Of a stretch of DNA of 64,000 nucleotides, positions 44,418-55,583 are shown one piece after another. This DNA comes from Capsicum annuum (Eukaryota; Streptophyta; Magnoliopsida; Solanales; Solanaceae), in assembly GCF_002878395.1 (NCBI RefSeq), contig NC_061122.1, positions 82,555,455 through 82,619,454 on the forward strand. Direction: 5' to 3'. The translations under genes and the position numbers were made by a program. The first letter of the stretch is position 1. Every line of letters begins with the position of its first letter. The notes below the pieces were generated by a model. It worked only from the letters and a program-made list of their open reading frames with translations. It made no database searches and had not been told where the DNA came from.

Positions 44418-45892
44418 ATGGCTGATAAAGAGATTGGTGACTGCAAGAGGGGGAGAAAATAGACTTTAAAAAAAATTTAGCCAATAAGCCATCACAGAAT
44501 TTATTTTTTCAACTGTTAAGTTTGATTCCTCTGAATTTTGAATAGACATAGTTTCACAATAGCTTTTTAATTGTCTTTTTTTCCTCCTACTTCATACTTG
44601 CTAATTATAGAAAGCAACCTACCTTGCTTGGAACCTTTTTCTACTGGAAATAAATCCATCTTTAGTACAAAACTGTAAGCTAGCATTCAGTAGCTTGCAT
44701 CACTCAGGAGCGTTCTGCTCTAACCTTGTTTTTTTCATGTGAAGTCAAAATAATGTTATTGGAGCTTCTCTGTATTTTCCTTGGCTTTCGCTTTTTGAAG
44801 ATAAAATATTTCCTTCTTTGAGTCTTTTCATTGACTAGTGAGCATAGAGGGATCAGTATCACTTTCTTGGGATAGAGATAGAAAAAGGGTAGTGAGAATA
44901 CCCCATTCTCTGTTGATTATTTGATGAAAAACTGCTCAGTAATGATAAAGAGATATCATTTGAGATTAAATTTCTATAGAGGTTATGTTTGATGTTCGCT
45001 ATTGTTTACTTTGAATTTGCAAATGACTTCAATCCTGAAAAAGAGAATCCTCTTTCAAGTCGAGTTGTCACACTTTAGTTAAGAACTTAAGAACTACTAA
45101 GTGTTACAAATCACGGAGTAGGTATTGATCTTTGGAATGCAAATTACCTCTTGGCTGAAATATTTGCAGGCAGGCTTAACTTTGAAAAAAATTCTAGTAA
45201 TACTTGGTGAAAATTAATTAAATAAACCATTTATAAGCTAATAACTATCGATATCTTATCAGTTATCACTTAATTCAACTTGTTCTTGAGGGTTTTCATG
45301 ATACTATAACTGTTAACAAATTCTCTAGGTGGAGTGATTGCACAAGATCTTGGAGCTCTATAGTATGTGGTATACCTACAGATGATTATAGGTATAACAA
45401 GGAGAAAGCTTTCATGCACTTCCCTATATCTTCTTGGAGGCTCCTATACACTCTTCTTTATCTACTTCTGTACTTATTGTACATAAAAATATCTCACCTT
45501 GTATATAATGTACATTTCTCTTCACGCTATTACCACTTGTTTAGATCAGGTGAAGTCGTCATTTTTCCTTTTATCTTTTTTTTTTTGTTTTCAAAAGAAC
45601 TATGAAAAGATTAATGTCATGTTCTATGTATGTTAGTAATATTATTTTGGCTAAGTATTGTTAACTATTTTAGCTTTGTTATTCATACAATCTAAATATA
45701 ACTATGAAAACTCTGCATCAAAATATAATATATTCTGCCTGTTCTAAGTACGGGTCATTACCTATCTAGTATCAATACAAATGGGAGAAGAAACATATAT
45801 ATATAGGGAATAAGTACTTGGCAACTACGTTTTCGTACTTAGGCATTAAGTAGCCTTCTACAAAAACGGACATCCAATTACATAACAAAAAC
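44418..45892. other. Unassigned AT-rich DNA, possible remnant of a gene end
   Basis: No transposon signature and no ORF with a recognisable domain. A splice-acceptor-like TTCTCTAG at 45,323-45,330 is followed by a short frame (GGVIAQDLGAL then stop, 45,331-45,363) and AT-rich sequence that could be a 3' UTR. This is weak. Several thymine runs are present. The right edge (45,888-45,892, AAAAC) is the left target duplication of the copia element. Confidence 0.3.
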
Positions 45893-46151
45893 TGTTGTGA
45901 AATATAAAGTAAGAATAACAAAGAATAAATAAAGAGAAGATGAGAGGTTTCTTTATTTCTCTTGAGGGATGAGAAGCCATAAGATTCTTGAGAATACAAT
46001 GAACAAAATCTCTCTATTTGTAGGGAAAAATTCTCTTAGTTTCTCTTTAAAAGATAGATACTTTATATCCTAATAGATATCAAATAGATCTTGATAGATC
46101 TTATCTATATCCTTGATAGACATTCACTATAATGTAAATACATTCATAACA
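45893..46151 (-). repeat. 3' LTR of copia-type element
   Basis: Plus strand TGTTGTGAAATATAAAG...ACATTCATAACA. It shares the GAGAAGATGAGAGGTTTC and CAATGAACA words with the other LTR. Confidence 0.9.
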
Positions 46152-46389
46152 CTCTTCCTTCAATGTCTAATTGATAGATAATGTGCCTCGTTAAAAGCTT
46201 TCTAGTAAAAACCTAGTGGAAAAAAAGCTACTGAAGGAAAAAGAGTACACATCTCCAATAATACGCATTTTGGCTGTCTCATTAAAAAACTTACAAGAAA
46301 AACCTAGTGGGACAAAACCTTGAAATGGAAAAAGAGTACAATGTGTATTAGCTCCCCCTGATGAGAACATCAATGAACCTTTGCTTCTC

Positions 46390-47260
46390 GTTCTTGTACA
46401 CCATCTTCTTGAAATTTGCAATTGAAAGAGACTTGGTGAATATATCAACCATATTATCACTTGAGTGAATCTGTTGCATGTTAATACCACCATTCTTTTG
46501 GAGCTCATATATATAGAAAAGTTTTGATGAAGTGTGCTTCGTTTTATCTCTTTGAGTCCTCCCTTAAGTTGTGTTGTGTATGTTGTATTATTCTCATAAA
46601 AATCATAGGTACTTTATCATATTTCAAACAACATTTTTTACAAATGAGATGTATCATGGACCATAACTATACATACTCTTGGCTTGCTTTATGATTAACT
46701 ATTATCTCAGCATGGTTCGATGAAGTAGATAGATAGACTGCTTTCTATATCTCCAAGATATGACAGTATCCCCATATGTGAACACATTGCTTATTTGAGA
46801 CCAATAGGTCAGATAAGTACCCAACATCAACAAAACCAACAAGATTGAGACTACAATATTTAGAATAAAATAAGCTCATATATTTGATCTCATTCTGATG
46901 CCTTCTAGTAGGAGCAGAACTATACCTTGTTAACAAATTGATCGAAAGGTTATATCGGTCAGAACTATACGTTGTTAACAAATTGATCGAAAGGTTATAT
47001 CGGTCGTGTAGTAATTACAAGATACATTAGCACACCAATTGCACTAAGATATATAACCAATTAAATTCAGTATATTTCTCATTCCAGCAAATAATCTATT
47101 GATTTTGGAAACTCTCCAATAGTTTCAACAATATTCAGACTATCAATTTATCCCTTATAAGGATAATAAACAAGTTTCCCAGAAACTTTATATGCTTCAG
47201 GCATTTTGAATCTTTTAGAAATTTTCATATGGATTTTTTTCAAGTGACAATATTCAGCAT
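46390..47260 (-). pseudogene. Copia pol remnant: RT C-terminus and RNase H
   Basis: Reading down the minus strand: MKISKRFKMPEAY (about 47,225), GIDSLNIVET-like segment after a stop where the YVDDLNI active site is expected (about 47,150; the second aspartate is replaced), FPKSIDYL, LSAIGVLMYLVITTRP (47,050-47,005) and LLTRYSSAPTRRHQNEIK (about 46,940-46,890). LVGFVDVGYLSDL (about 46,840) and HIWGYCHILEI follow, then SSNHAEIIVNHKAS (46,715-46,670), and finally QKNGGINMQQIHSSDNMVDI and FTKSLSIANFKKMVYK (46,505-46,395). This is the typical order of the copia RT-RNase H end, but large pieces are deleted between the blocks. A 45-bp tandem duplication sits inside it. Confidence 0.8.
46916..47005 (-). 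repeat. 45-bp tandem duplication in copia pol
   Basis: AGAACTATACCTTGTTAACA and the following bases to CGGTC occur at 46,916-46,960 and again at 46,961-47,005 with one difference (CCTTG versus CGTTG). The period of 45 equals 15 codons, so the reading frame is unaffected. Confidence 0.9.
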
Positions 47261-49594
47261 ATCATGTGCGACATCTTCAACTGTCTAGACTGCAAATCAA
47301 ATAAGTTTTGCGCTTATCAAAATGCATCCTTTCATGTCACTTGATAAATATTTCTATGTCATCATGCTTAAATAAATGTAGAATTCAAATCCTTGTAATC
47401 TTTTACAATATTGCTCCAATATTGTATTAAAGATATTATTGATAATATATCATTTTACATCGATTCATACTGTGATATAACATTTTGAGATCTTATCACT
47501 TCATTATTTTCAAGTACCTGAACCTTTCATAAGGTTTCATGATGTGTTATGTCATGGGCTTTTCAAGAGCACATTGCCTTCTTATTATGACTATTTAAAC
47601 TCTTTATCCTTTTCAAGGATTATTTCATTTAGAATCGATTGGTCCCCCATGCTTCATGCATGCATAGACTTTGTCCTTTAGGGATACAATATAGGAGAAC
47701 TTGTAACTTAATATGAGATGCTTTCGACATTTGACTTGAATTGTCTTTTGAATGAGGATATGATGACAATTCCTAATATTTCATAACCTCTTATAATATC
47801 CCCTTATGTTAGGAAAACTAACATACATTCTCTATCTTCTTTGAGGAATCCATCTTTGTGCATTATGGTATATTCATTTATCGTATACTGCACATCAAAA
47901 CTATTAGATGGACAACGTATGGTTCCTAAATTAGAAGCAACTTTAAGGGGAAATTAATCATAATTTTTTGGTTTGATGCATACAAGTACTTTTGTATATA
48001 GTATTTCATATTTCAAATCAACACATGAAGCGTTGTTCTGATTAGCAATAGTTTAACTATTTATCAAAGGCATTCAATTCTAAACCATCATCATCAAGAT
48101 GAATTATCTTGATTACACAATCTGAAAATCATGCTCTTAACTCAATTTTATAAAGCAAACAACTTTATGAATGTCAAACTGCAGGTTGACAATGAATGTA
48201 CATGTGATCATCTTATTGATGCATCTTTTCAACATATCACATGATAGATGAACGGGCTCTTATTCACCTTTTATAATTTTTAGATTTTGAGGGATCAAAT
48301 CCCAATATTAGTTGGTCCAACCAACTTATCATGAGAACAATCAACATTAAAAGTTCATGAAGAATTTTTTAGTTCTTCAATATATGTATAATACTTACTA
48401 TACACATTTTTGGGATATCGCAATCGTTCATGTCAATTTATGAACTTTTGTGTTAGTAAACTTCAAGTTTACCATGACATGTACCTTTTACTTTAGTAAA
48501 TTTTAGATTTACTATTACATGAATAAATTTTAGATTTACTACTTTAGAAGTAGATTTCAAAATAACTCTTCTCAATTATTCAGCCTCTTCGGAGGTGAGT
48601 TGTATTACCATCACAATCAAGTGCACGTTTGTATTAATAAGCTTAACTAATTATTAGCACATTCACCACAAGAAATGGATTTGTGCTTATAACAATCGAA
48701 ATTCTCATTTCCCATAAATAAAATATAATCGTGCTTTAGAAATATCAAATTATGATAACTTATAACCTCTCTCATGATATTGCTATTTCGAGAGCAAATC
48801 GAGGCATACATATAGTGTCGAGAATTTTTCTCTAACATATCTTAGAGAGTATATCGTATATTGATACAACATTCACTTCAAGAGTGGATCAATTTTTCTT
48901 TTTTCAGACTTATCATATATTGCTACCACATTCACTTCTAGGAACGAGCATAATCAATGGAACAAATTTCATGATTTTTCATCAAAATACATTATTTTGC
49001 CTTAGCCATCATAATATCATCAATATGATGCATTGACATTCAAACTCAACGTCTTATCCATATAAAGGCGTTTTAGGCATAAATTGATGGGGCTTGAATC
49101 CAACATCTTATAATCATGATGCATCAGGACTTTAACCCGATGTTTGATCTTTTTTATGCGATGAAACTAAAATTCACCATCTTATGCTCAATCAATAATA
49201 TAATGGCCAAATGTATATTGAAAAGTCAATTATCCAATAATATAAAATATATAAGCTTCTAGCAAATTTGACCAAATACCTTCTAATGGTTAACAAATTA
49301 AACATGAAATATTATAAACAATTTGGTTGTTAAAGTGTAAAAGAAACTTAAAAATTAATTAAACACAATAACCACAATGACCGTATATACACTTTGGGCC
49401 ATCCTTATCATGAATGGTATGTTACTGCTACATTCATATGTTTTGTAATTCAATATATACTTACCGGGGAATAGTCTAGATGATCATTATTCTCTTTCTT
49501 TAGCCTCATGATTTTCTCCACTGAACGATTTGTTGATTTTCTCAAAGAAGAGAAATAATTTCACTAAATTGGCTAGAGGCTCGTGCTGATAACG
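47261..49594 (-). other. Non-coding internal region of copia-type element with degenerate repeats
   Basis: AT-rich with no recognisable gag, protease or integrase. Short degenerate repeats are visible: TTAGTAAA(C/T)TT..AGTTTAC words (48,460-48,545) and four copies of a CTTTAACCCGATGTCTTAT-like phrase (49,050-49,180). Leader sequence lies at 49,500-49,594. It may derive from 5' untranslated spacer of a larger parent element. Confidence 0.5.
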
Positions 49595-49833
49595 TATTAT
49601 GAAATATAAAGTAAGAATAACAAAGAATAAATAGAGAGAAGATGAGAGGTTTCTTTATTTCTTTTGAGGGGTAAGAGATCATAATATTATTGAGAATACA
49701 ATGAACAGAACCTCTCTATTTATAAGGGTAAAATACTATTAGTTTCTCTCTAAAAATAGATGCTTCATATGCTAATAATTAATCAAATAGATCTCATCTA
49801 TATCTTAATGGACATTTACTAAATGTCATAACA
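49595..49833 (-). repeat. 5' LTR of copia-type element
   Basis: Plus strand TATTATGAAATATAAAG...AAATGTCATAACA; the terminal TG is mutated to TA. It carries a CTATTTATAAGGG TATA-like word in the position where the other LTR has CTATTTGTAGGG. Confidence 0.88.
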
Positions 49834-49838
49834 AAAAC

Positions 49839-50430
49839 AAATTTATTTGGCAGAATACATACGCAGGTCCCTCAAGTACGCACCATCTTTCACTTACGTA
49901 CCTCAAGTGGTCATTAGTCCATTTTGGCACCTCAAGTGACCTTCAAGTGTTGCCACTTTGACACTTTTTACTGAGTTGACAAAGTGCGTGTGACACACGC
50001 ATTGAAGGCGCGTTTAGGTGGTATTTTCATAATTTTTTAGTGACATTTTCGTAATTTTTATTTTTCTTCTCTTTTCTTCTTCTTGTTCTTTCTTCAATTC
50101 AGTAACTTACCACCATTTTTTTCCTTAACACATCCTTATGCTAAGATGGTCAAATCAAGAATCTTACTCTTTTATGAAAGAAGAAATCAAAAAACAAGAA
50201 TGATTAAATCAAGAAATAAGAATGCTTAAGAAATAAAGCTAAATAAGTGAAGAAAAATTGAATTTAAACAAAATTAATAAAAAAATTAAAATCGAAGCAT
50301 AAAAATCAAGAAAAATCAGTGAAGGAAAATTGAAAATCGAAGCAAAATTGATGAAAGAAATTAAAAAATAAAGCTAAATCCGTGAAGAAAAATTAAAATA
50401 AAATCAATTAAAATATTTAAAATTGACTGA
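49839..50430. other. Upstream region of the host gene, repeat-like, no ORF
   Basis: It starts with phrases such as CAGGTCCCTCAAGTACG, TACCTCAAGTGGTCATT and CACCTCAAGTGACC, an internally repetitive text seen in Solanaceae intergenic repeats. AT-rich sequence with repeated GAAAAATTGAA / AAATCAAG words (50,150-50,410) follows. No gene is visible. Confidence 0.4.
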
Positions 50431-50582
50431 TGGGGTGGGTGGGGTAGGAGGGGCGGCGGGATGGGAGGACTGGTGGGGTAGGGTGGGTGGATTGATGGGG
50501 TGGATGAGGTGGGGGTGGAGGTGGTGGGTGAGTGGGTGGGATGTTTGAAGAAGAAGGTTGGTGGGGTGGGTGGGTTAAGGGG
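50431..50582 (+). repeat. G-rich degenerate tandem tract, quadruplex-prone
   Basis: About 150 bp of GGGGTGGGTGGGG-like units (plus strand) with many runs of three to five G. It ends about 200 bp before the start codon at 50,781. Runs and spacing satisfy the usual G-quadruplex rule many times over. Confidence 0.75.
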
Positions 50583-50780
50583 ATGAGTATTTTTTATTTA
50601 AATTAATTATTTATAAATTATTTGAGTATTTTTTTATTTAAAATTAATTATTGGGAAAAGGGGGTGATTATTGATTTTTTTTTTTGGTTTTGCCAATTTA
50701 TTTTGGAGCACTATCTAATTATAGGGTAATTTTATAACGGTAGATTTCACCGTTAGTCCCAAGGCTTTGAAATACAGACC

Positions 50781-53700
50781 ATGAAGTCGGGTGTGATTAC
50801 TGCATATACCCCTTCTTCTCCAACCACCGTCACACTCATCTCCGGCAATCTCCGTGCTAAAACGCCGATGTTTCCCTCTTCCTTCAGACTCAACTACGGC
50901 TATAAATTCTCCAGCTTCTCCCTCACAATTTGTTCGTCCAAATCATCATCATCATTATCCACCGTTGATTCTGCCGGTGCCGAAACAGAAAATCAAACAT
51001 TAGATGGAGAAATTTCGTCGCCTGAGGTTAATGAATCGTTCAATGTTGAAATCGGAAGCCCTAAAATTCGACCAATTTTTGTCTCTCCCAAATTAAGCTT
51101 AAGTGACCAAGCTTTCTTTCTCTTGGCCTTCATTGCTAGCACGGTACTCTTAACTATCTTCTTTTGTTTCGTTAATATTTGCGATTAAAACAGTGATTAC
51201 ATTTTTTTTGTCATTTTTTTTCTGGAATTTGAATAGTATTGTGATTGCATTTTTAAAGTGTAAATACATTTTATGAGATTGGATGTTTGGTAAATGCAGA
51301 CGTCGGTGGCTTTCACCAGTCTGGTAGTTGTAGCTGTACCGACACTGTCTGTGAGTTCTCTTCATCTCTTGCCTGGCAATTTCTTATTACTTTGATTTGA
51401 GCGTTCTTAGTTTTCTTCCCTTATATTGAGGTCGTATTGCAAGGGTGTTTGCTACTCTTTCTGTGTATGGCATTTATATGTATAAACTTTTGCGTGGAAC
51501 TTACATAAGCCGGGCATCTCTGGTAGTAATTAGAAGCTAAGTGTGTGTTTGCGGTAGAAGGACTGGTTCTTATGCTACTATGAATATGATTTTAGGGATT
51601 CTGTGCGATTGTGTGGTGAAAATGCCTTGCCATGATATACTGTATAAATGTTATAATTGGATGCAATATAAAAAGTTATGTGCGATCCTTGTTTTGAGAA
51701 AAGAAAAACAGTTATGTGCAAACCTCCCTATGTTTGCTTCAGAAGCTATTGGTTTTGTTTCCTTTTGGCTTGAGTGAACAAATATTTTTCTGAGATGACA
51801 ATGTTATTGAAGATTGCTCAAATTCGTTTAGTAGTTAGTTTAATGCTATGAGTCGTGGCTCCATTGAATGTACAGATACATTAAATTTTAAACTGAAAAG
51901 GGTCAAAAATGCCCATAATGTATTGAAAATGGTTTATGTTTTCCCTTCTTCAACCTAGTGGACTATAATTTCCCTCAACATTAATTTTCCGGTTAAAAAT
52001 CACCCTCCTTCTACCTATTGGAACACATTTTCCCTTAACGTTAATTTTGGAGCCAAAATGCCTCGTCTTTTAATGGAGTTATGGGGATTTAATAAATCAG
52101 TTCCACCTATATAATTAACGTCTTTTAATGGAGTTATGGGGCTTTAATAAATCAGTTCCACCTATATAATTAAAGTCCTACTTATGTCATCGTATAATTC
52201 CATTAAAAGGAGTGTTACTTTTAACCGTAAAGGGAAATTGGGGTCCAATAGTGGAAGGAGGGGCATTTTTAACTCGAAATTAGCGTCAACGACAATTATG
52301 GTCCAATAGGAGAAAGGAGGGCTAATATTTGAACCATTTTCAATATGTTTGGGGCATTTTTGACCCTTTAAAAATGTCATAACATGTTAGAAGCCTTCCC
52401 ATCCTTGTACATCTTAAAACAAAGATAGTTTAGCTTTCTCTTCTTTCACTTGCATAGTTTAGCTTTCTCTTCTTTCACTTGCATTCATTTAGGGTGTAAA
52501 TAGTCTCTAGAAGGTTCAATAGTCCTTGAGAGATAACACTGTGCTATACAAGCTCCAAAAGTGTCATCATAAGATCCTATAGTTATTTAATTTGCTGGAA
52601 TATGCTATATGTTGATTTTCTAATTTTAGTAAAAAAATGATAACGTATGAGTACACATATATTGTGGTCTACATCAATTAATTTATGAGTCGTCTTACTT
52701 GAGTAACCTCTAAGCATTACAATGAAGAGATTGAATGACAATGAAGAGTTTGTTTTATAAAGTGATTAGGCAGCTAATCAAGATCAAAACGGATGTCATT
52801 GTGTTACCCAAGGGTGTGGCGCAGTGATCAATGAAGTGGGAGGAGAATCATGCGGTTTTAGGTTCGTAATTCTTCCTCTCTGCCTAAGTATTAGTAGATA
52901 GAGTTATCCGGTGCTTGTGGTGGTGGGAGGTAGAAGGTACCCGGTGAAATAATAAAGATGTGCACAAGCTGCTCCAGACAACACCATCATCAAAAAGGAA
53001 TCACATTTTGCTTAGTGAAAGTTGAAAGTTCTCAATCAGACTGCATCATTCTCCATGTCGAGTTAATGCCCAAGTAAGCTAAACATTGTCCTGATCTGAC
53101 TCCCCACCAACTGCCCTAACGTAGATTTGCGAATCAACTACATCAAATGCTTCTATAACTCGTACCAACTACCTTGGAAATGAAAATTCTTGTTGGGAGC
53201 ATGAAAGTTATCCAGTAAGCAAGATCAAGATCTTTGATTGATGTGCCTAAATAAGGTTGATCAAGTTTAACTGCTTTAAGCTTACTCTATACCTTAATTA
53301 AACTGCCGCGCTCTTAGCTTGAACCTTAATGAGGCGTCCTTTGTTTGCTCTTGGATTGGATTAAGCAATAATCCTTACTATGGAAGCAGACCTTGTCGTT
53401 CCTTCTCCCTTCAATGCCAGAAGATAAGTACATTGGCATTGAAACGCTCTTTTAGCATGTATGTAGATTACTTGGTCAATTACCTGGTTGCACTAGTAGT
53501 AGTCTCATAGCCATCTCTTTAGCTTTCTGTCATTCCTTCTTGTTAAAACAGAAAATCTCTCTCATTTTAAAGTAGAGCTCTTAGAGTCCTACTTAAAGTT
53601 AATGATAGTTCTTTAGCGAAAGAGTAGAGCTGAGGGAAAAAAAACCTGCCTTCTTACAAGATATGGGAATAAAGGCTATTATCGGAACTGACCACCTAAG

Positions 53701-54720
53701 TACTAAGTGACCTTAGGGATAATTTTAACCTTCCCCTTTGAATCTTGAACTTACCCTTCGTGACCTTCCGCTTTGTCCTCTCCATGTCACCCCTGTGCTG
53801 GCTGTCCTCTAAACCATCTCTTAGTCATATTCACTTTTTTTTTTTTAAACTATTGTATTATTTTTTAACATAGCTTCATAAGTCATAGCAACCTTAAGCT
53901 CTTTATTTATTGTTTCAAAGTTTGACGCAAGGCTGCCTTTTTTCTGTATTAGACCTTGCTGATTTTACCAAGATTGTAATATAGTTAAAGATTATTGGTT
54001 GGTGCTTGCAATTCATTTTTTTCTTTGTATTTAAGATAGAATTTCTGAATTTTATGAAACAAACATCATGTCTAGAAACTTGGTTCTATCTCTAGTCCTT
54101 ATATTTGTGATTTCAACTTAGAAGTTTATAACCGGATGTTACACTATCTAACACTATCTGCCTACCAGTCAAACCCTAAACACCTGTTCTTACACCGAGG
54201 CAAAAGAAAAAAGTTTTCTTCATAAAAATCGGAAGGATTTGCACCTAGTGAGACGGAAGACATTCTTTTCGTGGTGCTTGTGGTGCATTTGTGCTTGATA
54301 CAAAAATAATTGTCTTAAAGATCTGCTCTTCTTATTCAAAGGACAAGTGGAATACTCATAGAACTTGGGTCTTAAGTTTTTGCATATCCCTTTTCAGAAA
54401 AGGATACTTGAGACTAACACAAATTATTAACATCACGGCCTATAAGTTAGGAATTTCAAGGAAAATGCTGATTACTGTGTGAATGTGGAACCAATTTCTC
54501 TCTCTCTTTTTTTTTTTTTTTTCAATTCATGTGGAGCCGATAGTTTCAAAATGCCTTAGTTCAACTCATATGAGCTTTTTCTGTAGGCGATGCGTAGAGC
54601 TGCAATATCTCTGTCAAAGTTGGCAGATACTGCTCGGGAGGAGCTTCCAAGTACAATGGCTGCTATCAGGCTGTCTGGGATGGAAATCAGTGACCTTACA
54701 CTGGAATTGAGTGATTTAAG
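50781..54720 (+). CDS. Host gene: plastid-type membrane protein, 5' three exons (partial)
   Basis: Exon 1 is 50,781-51,143 (ATG start, 121 codons), exon 2 is 51,300-51,350 (17 codons), exon 3 is 54,587-54,720 (44 codons plus 2 nt); the rest lies beyond the window. All junctions are GT..AG and phases agree. Residues 1-60 are rich in Ser/Thr/Lys and poor in acids, like a chloroplast transit peptide. An acidic linker (about 65-95) follows, then LSDQAFFLLAFIAST joined across the splice to TSVAFTSLVVVAVPTLS, making a hydrophobic membrane segment. Exon 3 (AMRRAAISLSKLADTAREEL, LSGMEISDLTLELSDL) is the conserved amphipathic part. It resembles an uncharacterised plant transmembrane protein family with DUF948-like character; I do not recognise a named gene. 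No function is assigned. Exon 1 alone would read through to 51,188, but the splice is far better supported. Confidence 0.85.
51300..51350 (+). CDS. Exon 2 of the host membrane-protein gene
   Basis: 51 nt between TTTGGTAAATGCAG and GTGAGTTC. It encodes TSVAFTSLVVVAVPTLS, which completes the membrane segment begun at the end of exon 1. Phase 0 at both ends. Intron 1 is 156 bp. Confidence 0.85.
51893..52375. mobile_element. Foldback MITE in intron 2
   Basis: Terminal inverted repeats read AAAGGGTCAAAAATGCCC at the left (from 51,897) and its complement GGGGCATTTTTGACCCTTT at the right (to about 52,369). The inverted similarity continues inward (ATTGAAAATGGTT..; CTATTGGACCATAATT), so most of the 480 bp can fold back. 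It resembles a Solanaceae MITE type recognised by GGGTCAAAAATGCCC ends. The target duplication is not certain. Confidence 0.8.
52064..52173. repeat. 55-bp tandem pair inside the MITE
   Basis: CGTCTTTTAATGGAGTTATG and the following bases to ATATAATTAA occur at 52,064 and again at 52,119, differing at one base (GGGATTT / GGGCTTT). Confidence 0.9.
52425..52482. repeat. 29-bp perfect tandem pair
   Basis: ATAGTTTAGCTTTCTCTTCT plus TTCACTTGC occurs twice without a difference (52,425-52,453 and 52,454-52,482), just outside the MITE. Confidence 0.92.
52810..52996 (+). mobile_element. TS/SolS-type tRNA-derived SINE in intron 2
   Basis: It starts AAGGGTGTGGCGCAGTGATC (box A region), then GGTTTTAGGTTCGTAATTC (box B, changed from GGTTCAAATC). 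The body has GTTATCCGGTGCTTGTGGTG, GGTACCCGGTGAAATAAT and GTGCACAAGCTGC, and the end is CCAGACAACACCATCATCAAAAA. This text is diagnostic of the TS/SolS SINE family of Solanaceae. No clear target duplication is visible. Confidence 0.85.
52997..54586 (+). other. Remainder of intron 2, no further feature
   Basis: AT-rich intronic sequence. Short frames (53,319-53,510; 54,291-54,482) have no domain. A T17 tract (54,507-54,523) and a pyrimidine-rich tract lie before the exon 3 acceptor. Nothing else is supported. Confidence 0.5.
54587..54720 (+). CDS. Exon 3 of the host membrane-protein gene
   Basis: 134 nt between CTTTTTCTGTAG and GTAACAATTT. It encodes AMRRAAISLSKLADTAREEL followed by PSTMAAIRLSGMEISDL and TLELSDL, then AG of a split codon. 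Intron 2 is 3,236 bp. No following exon was found before 64,000, so intron 3 is longer than 9.2 kb. Confidence 0.85.
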
Positions 54721-55178
54721 GTAACAATTTTCCTCACTCTAAAGTGGACTGATCAGCTTCTCGTAGGATAAAACTCACTGAAATTCTTTGAAGATGTGAA
54801 ATATCTAGAAGCGAGATAGTTTTGGTATTCCGAAGGGAATAATCATTTCCTAGATATCTCAATGGCTAAGTTACTTCAAATTAATACATACTTATTATGG
54901 TTTATGATTTAAAAGCTAATTCTTCATGTATTTTGGAGAGAGCCTTATGTCGTGTTGACGTATGTAATTCGTGGGATCAAATCTCGTAGACAGAGACTCT
55001 CAATGTGATGGATATTAGTATGAGAAACTAAAAGAAAAATTTGGTTAGTTCGTGCTTTATACGCCATGCTGCTGGTTTTGCAATATAATCTGGTGTGCCA
55101 TATTTTTAAGAGCTTCAAGAGAACTAATATGACATTCTGCAATACATGTTGGAGTTCTCCAAATTATTAAGTTATAGT

Positions 55179-55345
55179 TAGGGGTGTCAAAATGAACCCA
55201 AATTGAGTTGACCCGCCCAAAACTTAATGGGTTGGGTTCAAGATAATTTGTTATTGGGTAAATCTCAACCCATTAAGCCACAAGCCATTTTCAAATTGGG
55301 TTCAAATGAGCCCAATCAATCTCTACTTCAACCCATTTAATAGAA
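55179..55345 (+). mobile_element. hAT-like MITE fragment
   Basis: TAGGGGTGTCAAAATGAACCC at 55,179-55,199 matches the terminal sequence of plant hAT-type MITEs (T/AGGGGTGTCAA). It is followed by repeated AACCCATTAA / AATGGGTTGGGTT words that pair with each other. No opposite terminus was found, so it is truncated or interrupted by the C-rich and LINE sequence that follows. Confidence 0.5.
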
Positions 55346-55458
55346 AAATTATTTTCTTAATGAAAGTAGGGAAAAAAGTGAAAATGTGTCTTCCCACTCT
55401 CAAAATCACCACCTCACCTCACCCCCACCTTACCCCAACCCCACCACAAGCCAACTTA

Positions 55459-55481
55459 CCCCCCCCCCCCCCCCCCCCCCC
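55459..55481 (+). repeat. Homopolymer of 23 C
   Basis: An uninterrupted C23 run within a C-rich, CCACC-repeat context (55,390-55,590). Its exact length is doubtful in any assembly. Confidence 0.9.
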
Positions 55482-55583
55482 TAAATAAATTATTTTTATT
55501 TCTTAAAAATCACTTTATAAATTTTCGTCTTGTCCCCACCCATCTCATCACCATTCCCCCTTCCTACCTCGAACCCCCACCCT

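Larger units (their letters stand above)
45893..49833 (-). mobile_element. Copia-type LTR retrotransposon, minus strand, decayed
   Basis: 3.9 kb with short LTRs at 45,893-46,151 (259 bp) and 49,595-49,833 (239 bp) and a perfect 5-bp target duplication AAAAC (45,888-45,892 and 49,834-49,838). Next to the 5' LTR (right side), minus strand, CGTTATCAGCACGAGCC is the usual start of the internal region in many plant copia elements. Next to the 3' LTR a GAAGGAAGAG tract acts as PPT. Only the end of pol is recognisable; gag, protease and integrase are not, so the element is inactive. Confidence 0.9.

Noticed and set aside
51144..51188. Reading exon 1 of the host gene through to the stop at 51,188 as a single-exon 135-residue protein
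   Set aside because: The GT at 51,144 and the AG before 51,300 join two halves of a hydrophobic segment in phase, and exon 3 continues with conserved sequence; the unspliced tail has no such support.
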